Positions 33,044 to 43,171 of a stretch of DNA of 64,000 bases are shown one piece after another. The stretch lies in assembly GCA_900169235.1 (NCBI GenBank), contig FWCC01000223.1, forward strand, positions 124,001 through 188,000. Direction: 5' to 3'. Numbering within the stretch: position 1 is the first letter of the stretch; each line of letters begins with the position of its first letter. The translations under genes were made by a program, and so were the position numbers. Under the pieces are notes generated by a model. It was not told where the DNA came from. It did no database searches and saw only the letters and a list, made by a program, of their open reading frames with translations. This DNA comes from Zarea fungicola (Eukaryota > Ascomycota > Sordariomycetes > Hypocreales > Cordycipitaceae).

Positions 33044-33457
33044 ATTATAGGGAAAAGAAGAAACCCTTCACCTTCCACGCACCTCCAAAACATAATTGAA
33101 TGAGCAAACGAGAACATGTCTTGAAATCCAAAGGCTGCTGTTTTGCTGTTGGTTACGGCAGAGCAAATTTTCCTCCGCACCGACCAACGGTAGAGGGGCA
33201 GCACTTCGGTAAAGCAAAAATTGGCATAAATTCATTTAGTAATATTGTAAAAAAAACATGTACTATTCGCTGGCAAGTACGGGAATACCGGTGCTGTGGA
33301 GCACGTTCGAAAACTCTTTACGTGTCTAGATGTAACCTTCTTTTGCAATACCCAAAACCAACAACTCCTGAAGAAAAGCAGTCAAGATCGTCCTTTTCCA
33401 CTCCCAAAATGAATCATCCCGTCGTTCCAACTTTATATTTTTGTTCTTCATTCCAAT
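33044..33457. other. convergent spacer between Naa40 and IMPDH
   Basis: 3' flanks of two convergent genes. AT-rich; no gene or motif recognised. Confidence 0.5.
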
Positions 33458-35313
33458 TTAAGCAAAGAGCTTCTTCTCATAACTCTCCATGTTAACGTTA
33501 CCCTCGAGCTGGGCGCTAGCAGTGCGGATCTCGAAGCGAAGGGTGCTGTTGGTAGCACAGGCGTGCAGCTCTTCCAGACTGCGCATACCGCAGTCCTGCA
33601 TGGAGTGCTTGAGGCCAGCAGCAAGGTAAGGGATAAACTTAGTGATGGATCTAGATAATTATTGTTAGCAAAAGAAGTATCAACTGGCAAGAGGCACGAC
33701 GTACCCTCGGTGAGCGACGGCACCAGAAACACCCTGTGCAACAAGGACGCTGTCACCCTCAGAGAAGTAACGAGCAGTACCGGCGTTGCTCTTCTGACTG
33801 TCCTTGCCACCACTGCCAGCCTTCTTGTCCTGCATGGCATCGATGCTACCCATGCCACGATAAGCCTTGACCAACTTGCCCTCTCGGGAAACGAAGGAGG
33901 TACCAGGCGACTCGGTGGTACCGGCGAGGAGCCCACCCATCATGACAGTGGAAGCACCAAGAGCAAGACCCTTAACGATGTGACCAACGTTCTGGACACC
34001 GCCGTCGGCAATGCAGGGAACACCGAAGCGGGCAGCAAAGGCGCTGACGGCATAGACAGCAGCGGCCTGGGGACGGCCAACAGCCATGACCTCCTGGGTA
34101 ATGCAAGCAGAGCCACTGCCCATACCAATGCGGAGACCATCAACACCGGCCGCGATGAGAGCAGCAGCTTGCTCGCGAGTAACAACGTTGCCGCCGATAA
34201 CATCCAGGCCGGGGTACTCAGCCTTGCACCACTTGATCATCTCAATCTGGTACATGCTGTTACCCTGAGAGCTGTCGAGAATAACAACATCAAGACCAGC
34301 GTCTACGAGTTTCTTAAAACGAAGCTTGTCCTCTGGACGAGTACCAATGGCAGCGGCACAGAGCAGCTGCTTGCTGTCGGGAAGCTTGGAAGCCAGAGGG
34401 AAGTGCTGATTCTTGGTCAAATCGGAGCGAGAAATCATGGAAACAAGATTTTGGTCCTTGTCAACAATGGGGAGCTTTCCCTTCTTCGACTTGGCCAGAA
34501 TCTTGTTGGCCTCGGCGAGAGTGACACCATCAGGGGCGGTGACAAGGTCCTTAACCATGACATCCGCCACAGCGGCAGCGTCGTCGTCCTCGAACTGGAG
34601 GTCGCGGTTGGTGACAATACCGAGAAGCTTGGAGCCGAGCTTTCCGTCCTCTGTTGAGATATGTTAGCGTCGTGCCATATTCGCGTGTATGCAGTTAACG
34701 TAGTGCGAGAGGATGCAGGGTCATAGTAAAAGAAAGTCCCCATGACAATAGTCTATGCGGTGGAACGAAAGTTAAATAATAAGGTATAAAATCATGTGCA
34801 GTGATAATTCGATTGGCAAGACATGCCAAAGGAATACATACCAGTTACAGGAAAGCCACCAAAGCCCCATTTCTCCTTGAGAGCCTTGGCCTGACCGACA
34901 GTGGTGTCGCGAGTAATGACAACGGGGTCGAGGATAAAGCCGTTTTCATAACGCTTCACCTTGCGGACCATGTCAGCCTGCTCGTCAGGAGAGCAGTTGT
35001 GGTGAATAACACCAAGGCCACCCTGAAGAGCCATGTGAATGGCCATCTCGTGCTCCGTGACAGTGTCCATGGGAGACGAGACAAAGGGGGTCTTGAGGGA
35101 GATGCGCTTGGTGATTTTGGCATCCAGAGCGACCTCGGAGGCGGGGAAGCCAATGTAACCAGGAAGAACGAGGAAGTCATTGTAGGTCAGACCACCGTGC
35201 TTGACAGTGTCCATGAGCTCGTGGAGATCGAGTCCATCGAGGGTCTTGTACTCCTTGAGCACCTGAAGAGCGTTCTTGTGGTCAAGAATCTTGGATTCGT
35301 TTACGGAAGCCAT
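33458..35313 (-). CDS. inosine-5'-monophosphate dehydrogenase
   Basis: Cytosolic NAD-dependent oxidation of IMP to XMP, the rate-limiting step of guanine nucleotide synthesis. Exons 35313-34842, 34650-33705 and 33650-33458 on the minus strand give 536 aa, normal for the family. Introns of 191 and 54 nt have GCTAAC branch points, and phases agree (FPVT-EDGKL and AHRG-SITKF). Landmarks: [12 protein letters not shown] and [13 protein letters not shown] of the barrel; a CBS-pair subdomain from about residue 120 to 240; substrate loop [11 protein letters not shown] with catalytic Cys340; [25 protein letters not shown]; and the flap [10 protein letters not shown]. The C-terminus is KKLFA. Start ATG is unambiguous. 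The long plus-strand frames opposite are shadows. Confidence 0.97.
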
Positions 35314-35991
35314 TGTGCAACTATGTCGGCCAAGAAAAACAAGATGAAAAGAAGATTTGCAGATATAACCAAACAAATGGTGAGGTTGAAGACGGAGATA
35401 CAATTAAAACGAGAGAGTATTCTTCGACTTGTTAAAATTGATACGGCGCTTCTTCCCGAAAGGAAAAGAAGAAGAAAAAGTTCACAAGAAGCGGCCAGCA
35501 GGATTTTTTTTTTCTAAGCCGCGAGGGGCAGGGGGGCAATTTTTTTCCTAGTGGGGTGAATCCACTGGCACTGTAAATTAATGGGCAGGGTCCAACAGTA
35601 CAAGTACAGTCAGTACCTGTCACCCACGTAGTACCTAGAACAGCTTGGGTACTCCGTGACCGCTACTGTACCTGGTAGCAAAGAACCAAACAGCAGCAAC
35701 AGAAAAGAGTAAAAGCGGGCCCTGCGCGTGAAGCTCCCCAGAAGCTTTCAGGAAGCCACTAGAAAATTACCTGTTGCGAGCATGGTGAGCACCAAAGCAA
35801 GTTGAGCGGGGAGCGTTTTGAGGTTTGCAGCTATACACCATTGGTCTTCCCAAGTCCACGCCCACTGATGAACCAAGCCGATGCACCATTGTTCGCATTA
35901 ATGACGCAGTGGGCTCCATTACCACGATAGGTTCCAGTAGATTCCCAACATATCATTACTATAGATGTATTGCTGTTAACTCTTACTGGCG
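35314..35991. other. intergenic region upstream of IMPDH
   Basis: Promoter of the IMPDH gene (minus) and 3' flank of the GH36 gene (minus). Contains a cluster of GTAC-containing words at 35600-35680 (including TACTCCGTG at 35650-35658). No coding region seen. Confidence 0.5.
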
Positions 35992-38819
35992 CTAGATTCC
36001 GAGTACATTAACGGTCACCTCGAGTTCGTTGCTCCATCCACTGTCTAGCTCTAATTCCCTCAATGCAGCCTGAACATCGACCGCTAGTACAGCCTCAGCA
36101 GCTGCTGACACCTGGACCGTATGTCTTGGGACAGGATGCCCGAAAATAGTAACCATGAAATTGTCATCAATATTCATATCCGGTAGACTGGAAATGTATA
36201 TACCTGTACGCATGTTAGTCATGCTCATTGTGGTTTAACCACCATATCAATCAACTCACCAAGCGATCCAAGGGCCCGAAGTTTTGTCACGACTGATATC
36301 TTGGAGTTTCCCACCGAATAGCTGCTCGATTCAATAGCAGCACAGCCAGTCATCTTGTCAATGAGGCCGAGATTGGCCACGCTGATATTACCACCTTGCT
36401 GACTCTTAAAGGTCTGCAGCTTATATACTGAGTAAATTTCGTAGCCTTTCGTACTTGGTGTGGCTAGCACCAATGGCGTGAAATCGCCCGTCAACTTCAG
36501 CGTGTGTGACACACGACCGGTCGTATATGCTCGCACCACGTATGTTCCCGGCTCTTCCATCCCGCGGAACTCATTCAAAGGAATCAAACATGCTTTTTGG
36601 GCCTCTGAGGTTTGGAAGACTCCCATCATCGACACACCACTCGCTGCAGAGCCTAAAAGTTGTCAATATCAGGCTGGGTGCTCAAGATGGTGGTCCTTAC
36701 CGTGATAGCTGCCGATTTTAAGCAAAGATCCAGAGTCGTAATTCAAATACGGATCCATGGCTATTCCTACTACAGTAGGCCGCAGGATCACCGTCTTTCC
36801 AAGGGTTGTGCATGCTGTAAATTGTCTCAGTAGCTCAATGTTATGCTCTCCAGGTGTATCTGTGATGTAGATTGGTCCGCCACTCAAGCATCTCGCTGCC
36901 ACATGAAAATCTGCAAAATCATGCACCGTCTGAAACATGTCCCAGTCAGGGACAACATTCAAGTACTGCGAGAATATATTGTTATGTGCGTTGGCCCATA
37001 CATGCCAGCGATGTGATGACGGCACGTCGGGAAAGTAGTCGTCCGAGTTTCGTACCACCAATGGCGGTCGAATTTGTGGCATGAACGCGTGGAAAATGGC
37101 TTGGGGAAACTGAGACATGCATGAAATGGCATTTGAGCCGAAATGTCGAAGCGATGCAATGGACCATTTGTCCAAGTACGCATTTGTCAGCTCTTTGCGT
37201 GCCGGTGCGTTAGCTATTGTGTCCAGCATGCATTGTGCATCTGTCTTGACCCCATCAACGCCAGATCGAATCAAGAACGAGTAGAAATCGTCATACATTT
37301 TCGATATATCGTCGTGAGCGACTATTGTCATGTTCGAGCCATCACCTTCCCGCTGAACTTGGAGGGTCTTATACTTCTGAGCGATTCTACCACGTGGTGA
37401 TATTCCGCCCCAGTAGCCAAGGAGAGCATGCCACACGAATACATGCTGAATATTCCTATGCTTCGATTTAATTTTAGAGACTGCACCTTTTAGTCCATCG
37501 GGAAACCCATATGAATTTGCCTCAAACTCAAGCCAGCCAGGCTGCGCAGAGGTTTCGTTGGGAACATCAATCGACTGCCAATTGTCATCAATAATGAGAT
37601 TTGAGATGTTGATGCTATTCTCCTGCAGTTTGGCGAGGGCATATAGAATCTTGTCTTGGCTAAGATTCTGCCCGAGGGAATTCCAGGTACCTATAAAAGT
37701 TAGCGCCATATCTTGAGGGAAAAGTTATCACGTACAATAACCTAAGCCATCGTACCAATTCTCTCTCCATTTCGCCTTGAAATCGCCAGGATTTTTCACT
37801 TCGGCTTGTGATGAATCGGCCTGTGATGAATCGGCTTGTGCGTATTTCCAGATCAAAGTCCTGGCATGGTATACAACTGCAGCTATTGCTCGCTCCACGC
37901 TGTTTCCCTCAGATACAAGGACTATCATATCTCTCTCAACAGTGGAATCGTTCCGTGCCTTGACAAGACTTAGACACATGTCAAATACGATAGTAATTGA
38001 CTTACATGAACTAAAACAGAATTTGAATCTGTACCGCGGAACAGGCACGAGACGTCGTCTACCCCAGAGACAGCGAGAAGCACTAGGTGGCGGCCCTGAT
38101 CATTAGCGAAGGAGCATATCATTGCCTCCTTGTCAAGCGAAAAGAGCGACTTTCCTTTCCTAGGTGCTATCCAAGGCATGCCACTTCTGACCAATGCAAA
38201 CCATCTGTTTTCACTTGTCAGCCATCAGGCAAATACCCAATCAGGTACAAATTAGCACCCACTCTCTGAACTGTCCAAACGGAGTTCCGACCTCCACATC
38301 TGTAAATGACGATTTCTCATTCTGACTGGGGGCAATTTTTGTAGTAAGTGCCCATAGACTAGTTTCAGGACTTTGGCTTCGGCGAGTTGCAACCGCCCAT
38401 TGTGCATTGAGGTTGGGAATCAGTTCCTCCAGCCTCTCGGAAGCGGTCGCTGCACAAGCTGCTACGATAATACCATCTTCAAGCCCATATTCTTGATTGA
38501 CCCAGATCCAAGGCTGATCTATATCATGGCGAAATCTCACAGTGAAGTAAGCCCTGCATTTGACATCAATATGGCCTCCAAAGTATAGCTTCGATAGCGG
38601 CGACGATCCGGCAAGATCTGCTGGTTCTTTGTCGGCGGCCATGGAGACAAGGTTCAAAGATTGCCACGTGGAGGAATCTGCTGAGTACCACAGAGAGACT
38701 TGCCATTTCTCATTGGCGAAATATTGAGGTAGTTCAAGTACAACGGTGACGTATTGTCTTTTGGCCGTAGCTGTGGTGACAACACCAAGGCTGGGGTATG
38801 CTTGCACTCGGACTTTCAT
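35992..38819 (-). CDS. GH36-type raffinose synthase-like glycosidase
   Basis: Glycoside hydrolase family 36 protein of the raffinose-synthase/alkaline alpha-galactosidase branch. Six exons on the minus strand (38819-38263, 38204-38006, 37958-37736, 37690-36701, 36652-36260, 36203-35992) give 857 aa; introns are very short (45-58 nt). Motifs: WYDGLGYCTWNS at a splice junction, LIIDDNWQS, HVFVWHALLGYWGG, nucleophile Asp477 in VDGVKTDAQ, VVRNSDDYFPD, PDWDMFQT, and LSGGPIYITDTPGEH. These are the family's active-site strands. No signal peptide, so the protein is probably intracellular. Substrate cannot be told from sequence; fungi do not make raffinose by the plant route, so alpha-galactoside hydrolysis or transfer is inference. 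An imperfect ADSSQ tandem lies around residues 310-325. Confidence 0.9.
37801..37840. repeat. 15-bp tandem duplication inside the GH36 gene
   Basis: About 2.7 in-frame copies of a 15-bp unit (one mismatch) encode ADSSQ-ADSSQ-AE on the minus strand. It lies in a likely surface loop before the catalytic barrel. Confidence 0.85.
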
Positions 38820-39386
38820 TTCTTCAAAGCGGCAGAAGCTGACAGTATATTAATGCCTTGAAATGATTTCTGGGTCGAGAAGTTTGGCAGGTTTATTAAT
38901 TTAGATATCGACTTAGGCGATGAAGATCCTATGTGATGGTGAATCGATGATGTCGGAGCACGACTGCAAGACATCCTAGGTTGGAGATGATGTACCTTGT
39001 CTCAACAGCGTCCATCCCCTTGGTTTGGGCAGCTGACACGCCACTGCGGTTGACTTTTCACGGCTGCTGGCGACATAAAACTCCAGGCTTAAGCTGCTGC
39101 AGACATAACAATACTTTTCTTCCCCTTTAAGTAATTGTTTTCTTTGTACTTTATTTTCAAGCCCGGTTGAAAACCTGTCCCAACCGTTCGCTTTGAGTTT
39201 AGTGAATAAGCAACACATGTGATTGGCCGGACACCCTGGCCCAGGAGTCGGAGCTGGTCGGAATGACTAAGGCGGAAATGTCAAACCTGAGGCCACAAAT
39301 TAGCAGAGTAAAGCTTCGTGCCGAGCCAAAGTGGAAAGATTTCATCAAACCACTCAATTGACCGTCAACCCCCCAAAGTCCTCCCC
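38820..39386. promoter_or_regulatory. divergent promoter region, GH36 / MPP-beta
   Basis: About 570 bp shared between the minus-strand GH36 gene and the plus-strand MPP-beta gene. No coding sequence and no motif I would defend. Confidence 0.5.
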
Positions 39387-41049
39387 ATGGCGTCACGCAG
39401 ACTAGCTTTGAACCTCTCGCAGGGTCTGCGAAACCGTGCTGGACTGTCGGCCGCCGGCCCTCTTCGACGAGGTTTCGCGACGCCCTCCACTGTCGGAAAA
39501 ACCCAGACAACAACCCTGAAGAATGGATTGACCGTGAGCATCATCACAAGGGGTCAATTGGTCCCTGATTGCCATTGAGCGTCTTTATCTGACCATTTTT
39601 CTCACAGGTCGCCACTGAGCACAACCCCTGGGCCCAGACTTCCACCGTCGGCATGTGGATTGATTCTGGTTCCCGCGCCGAGACGAGCGAGAACAACGGC
39701 ACGGCGCATTTCCTCGAGCACCTTGCCTTCAAGGTTCGATTCTACTGACGCTGTGCACTGCCAATCAGTCCTAACTTGTTTGTAGGGTACCGCACGCCGC
39801 TCTCAGCAGCAGCTGGAGCTCGAGATCGAGAACCTCGGTGCTCACCTCAACGCGTACACATCTGTCAGTACCGAATTTTGCCTACTGGACCATCGGGACC
39901 CCCGGCTAATAGTTGCATAGCGCGAGAACACCGTCTACTTCGCCAAGGCCTTCAACTCCGATGTTCCCCAGTGTGTCGATATTCTCTCCGATATTCTCCA
40001 GAACTCGAAGCTCGAGGAGTCCGCCATTGAGCGCGAACGCGACGTCATCCTCCGTGAATCTGAGGAGGTTGAGAAGCAGATCGAGGAGGTTGTATTTGAC
40101 CACCTGCACGCTACCGCCTTCCAGGGCCAACCCCTTGGTCGTACGATCCTCGGCCCCCGTGAGAACATCCGCGACATCACCCGCACTGAGCTCTCGAACT
40201 ACATCAAGAACAACTACACTGCCGAGCGCATGGTTCTTGTCGGTGCTGGTGGTATTCCCCACGAGAAGCTTGTCGACCTCGCGGAGAAGCACTTCGCCGG
40301 CCTCCCCAGCAAGAGCGTTGAGAACGCCGCCTACCTTGAGTCCAAGAAGAAGGCCGATTTCATCGGCTCCGACGTCCGTGTTCGTGATGACACCATCGGC
40401 ACAGCCAACATTGCTCTGGCTGTCGAGGGTGTGAGCTGGAACTCTGAGGACTACTTCACCGCCCTTGTTACCCAGGCCATCGTTGGCAACTACGACAAGG
40501 CCATGGGCAATGCCCCTCACCAGGGCAGCAAGCTCAGCGGCTTCGTTCACCGCCACGACCTGGCCAACAGCTTCATGAGCTTCTCCACCTCCTACAGCGA
40601 CACCGGGTATGTTATCTACTATCAACATGAGAATGATCATCAGTTAATATGTTTTATTCAGTCTTTGGGGTATCTATCTTGTCACCGACAAGGCCACCCG
40701 TGTCGACGACCTCGTCCACTTCACCATTAAGGAGTGGATGCGTCTTTGCACCAACGTCAGCGGTGCCGAGGTCGAGCGTGCCAAGGCTCAGCTCAAGGCT
40801 TCTATCCTCCTCTCCCTCGATGGCACCACCGCCGTTGCCGAGGATGTTGGCCGCCAGCTCATCACCACCGGTCGCCGCATGAGCCCTGGTGAGATTGAGC
40901 GCAGAATCGACTCCATTACCGAGAAGGACGTCATGGACTTTGCCAACAAGCACCTGTGGGACAAGGACCTTGCCATCAGCGCTGTCGGCAACATCGAGGC
41001 TCTGTTCGACTACCAGCGCCTGAGAAACACGATGAAGCCTTTCCACTAA
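39387..41049 (+). CDS. mitochondrial processing peptidase beta subunit
   Basis: Catalytic subunit of the matrix protease that removes presequences; in Neurospora this protein is also core I of complex III. Exons 39387-39533, 39608-39733, 39786-39863, 39921-40606 and 40662-41049 give 474 aa, with in-frame junctions (KNGLT-VATEH, LAFK-GTARR, YTS-RENTVY, SDTG-LWGIY). The N-terminus is an Arg-rich presequence ([25 protein letters not shown]). The inverted zinc motif HFLEH is at residues 83-87, and the downstream acidic helix ([15 protein letters not shown]) supplies the third ligand; together these mark the active beta subunit rather than alpha. [16 protein letters not shown] and GTARRS...LNAYTSRE segments are diagnostic. 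ATG 39387 is in a good context. Confidence 0.96.
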
Positions 41050-41483
41050 AAAATCTCTTTTGTTTATTTGTAGGAGGGAATGGAAGTAGGATTGGATGGG
41101 TCTGCAAAGGCAAGACTAGGGTATAGAAGTGTATGAGATACCGTATTGCAGTGGCCTAGTGTACCATATAGTCTTCGATGTTCATACTAGGTCTTCCTCT
41201 TTTTCGTATGTGACTAAAAACTCTGGTTTCTGGACTCGCTACCATACTGCTTACCCTTGCCTGCGCTGCGCTCATTCAGGCAGGCAACTCACCTTTCACG
41301 CCGCATCGCTGGGTGAATGACTTTTATTAAATTCACTGGGTGTAGTTAAATAAATATGTGGCCGCAGCTCTAGCTTTGCGCAGCATGTAATGACTCCAAA
41401 ACGCCATCCTAGGCCTAACGGCATAGACGCCCCCAGAAACAAAGGTACATAGCAGCCTGGTTTAAAAGAATTCCGTTATGAGA
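41050..41483. other. convergent spacer between MPP-beta and TAF9
   Basis: 3' flanks of convergent genes; no gene recognised. Confidence 0.5.
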
Positions 41484-42248
41484 TTATTCCGCCATCTCGG
41501 CATCCACATCCTCGCCAAACATGTCATCAACGGTGCCACCTTCGACACCATCGCCACCCACATCTTCAGGATCCGGCCCTTGTATACCTTCCATGGCATC
41601 GCCACCAGCCTCGTCCACCTCCTCCTCCGCAATCTCATCCCATACATCCTGAAGGCCCCAGCTCGTGCCACTAAGCACAAAGCGCTCACTCGGTAGGCGC
41701 ACACCCCATTCGTTGGGTACGATGCGCGGTAACGCGACCTTGTTGCGCTCACGGGCGAGCTCCTGCATGTACTCTTTGCTGATTCCGCCGCCGCTGCTCC
41801 CGCCACGGAACTGGTAGCCCAATCTTGCGGCAACGGAGAGTTTGATGGCGTTTGCTGTGATGGCGGCGTCACCGGGGGCTGCGGCGCTTGCTCCCGCATT
41901 GGCGGACGGCTTCGCGCCGGCCTGGGTGACGTAAGGGTCGCCGGAGAGGTGCAGTGCGTCGTTGAGGATGGAGGATGTGTGCCGGTAGGCAAAGTCGAGG
42001 AGGAGGAGAGGCACACGCTGTTCATAGGCCGTGACGCCTTGCGAGGTGAGCAGCAGCTCAATCAGGCGCGCATCGCGGGGTCGTGGCGCGGCGGTCGCAG
42101 GTCCTCCTTGCTGTGTTGTGGATTGCGCGCCGGCGCCTGTGGAGGCATTGTTTCCTGGTGCTGGTGCTGTTCCTTGTACTGTGCTAGGAGCAGTGCCAGG
42201 CGTGACAGAAGCTGTTGCCCCGTTGGTTTGTGGAGGCGCGGATGACAT
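41484..42248 (-). CDS. TFIID/SAGA subunit TAF9
   Basis: Histone-fold subunit shared by TFIID and SAGA, pairing with TAF6. Intronless, 254 aa. The N-terminal 55 residues are Ala/Thr/Gly/Gln-rich and disordered. The histone fold runs from about 57 to 150: [31 protein letters not shown], then [11 protein letters not shown] and [14 protein letters not shown]. The fold is interrupted by an Ala/Gly-rich insertion (about residues 104-125), common in fungal TAF9. The conserved CONA-type tail motif follows ([18 protein letters not shown]). The C-terminus is strongly acidic ([14 protein letters not shown]). ATG 42248 is the first in the frame and is divergent from HIS4. Confidence 0.93.
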   Translation of the reverse strand: MSSAPPQTNGATASVTPGTAPSTVQGTAPAPGNNASTGAGAQSTTQQGGPATAAPRPRDARLIELLLTSQGVTAYEQRVPLLLLDFAYRHTSSILNDALHLSGDPYVTQAGAKPSANAGASAAAPGDAAITANAIKLSVAARLGYQFRGGSSGGGISKEYMQELARERNKVALPRIVPNEWGVRLPSERFVLSGTSWGLQDVWDEIAEEEVDEAGGDAMEGIQGPDPEDVGGDGVEGGTVDDMFGEDVDAEMAE

Positions 42249-43171
42249 TATTTTATGCTTTCAGATCGGCGCAAATGAAACGAGATGAGTGGTGTCGTTT
42301 GGAGGTGAATGCCCACCGACGACGGTTGAAGAAAAAGAAGGTTGCGTTTCAGCAGTAGAAGGTGCAGTTCTGAAAAATACGCGAGTCGTATGCGATGATG
42401 ATCAATCGAGTTGGCAATTCATGAGGACATGCGGCAAGTGTAAACGTGATTTGGTCGCTCGAACTAACTGGAATAGTTATTACCTGTAGCTTCGCATGCA
42501 CATTGCAAGTTGAGGCTGCCACCTGAGAGAGCTTGGGTCGCAATATTCTAATCCCGCTCCGCGCCATCTAGCATAGCGCTTGTACATCAGTGTACTTGCG
42601 TGCCACCGTTTTATACTTGGCCAAGGATGCATTAGATCTACTCCATACACGAATGTTATATATTAAAATAATGCACCATAAACTGGAATTTTTGAAAGTG
42701 ACGATTTCTTAGGAGAGAGAAAATATCACTATACTTGATGTTAAAAGTAAATTGGCGATGTCGGCACCAACTGTGCCGACACCTTACAGCGCTCTCCCGT
42801 TGGCTATAGCGCCCGCCCCAGTGGGTTGGCCAATGACGACAGCATTGAATCTGGAAAGCCGCTCGCTGGCCGACAAAAAAAAAGTTTTTGGAGGGGCAAG
42901 AGCAGTACTCCGTAGTTACCAGTCAGTATTGGCGGCAGCACTCTGCCCCACCAGAAAAGACGGCCGATTCAGGAACAGAGAGTCACATAGAGTCTTTTTT
43001 CAACAATACCTATTTGTTGGCTATCTCTCAATTACCATCTTCCTTTCTACACATTGACAGTCTTGTAATATTTCACTTCATCATCCCTTAGCTTTAGAAC
43101 AGCCCTTTCACCCCAACCGGTGGACTCTCCGATCTCCCTCTTCTGTGCTGTAACCCCCACCATCTCACACA
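42249..43171. promoter_or_regulatory. divergent promoter region, TAF9 / HIS4
   Basis: About 920 bp without coding evidence. A TACTCCGTA nonamer is at 42906-42914, and a TGACTC core on the minus strand at 42980-42985 is annotated separately. Confidence 0.5.
42980..42985 (-). promoter_or_regulatory. candidate CPC1/Gcn4 element (TGACTC) upstream of HIS4
   Basis: TGACTC on the minus strand, about 187 bp before the HIS4 ATG. The site matches six of seven bases of TGACTCA. General amino acid control of HIS4 by Gcn4/CPC1 is established in yeasts and Neurospora; use of this particular site is inferred. Confidence 0.4.

Noticed and set aside
33662..35517. Long plus-strand frames (331 and 238 codons) opposite IMPDH
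   Set aside because: They mirror the GC3-rich codon pattern of the real minus-strand gene, cross its introns, and contain no domain.
39906..40640. Minus-strand frame of 244 codons opposite MPP-beta
   Set aside because: Shadow of a strongly codon-biased exon; Val/Leu/Gly-rich with no motif.
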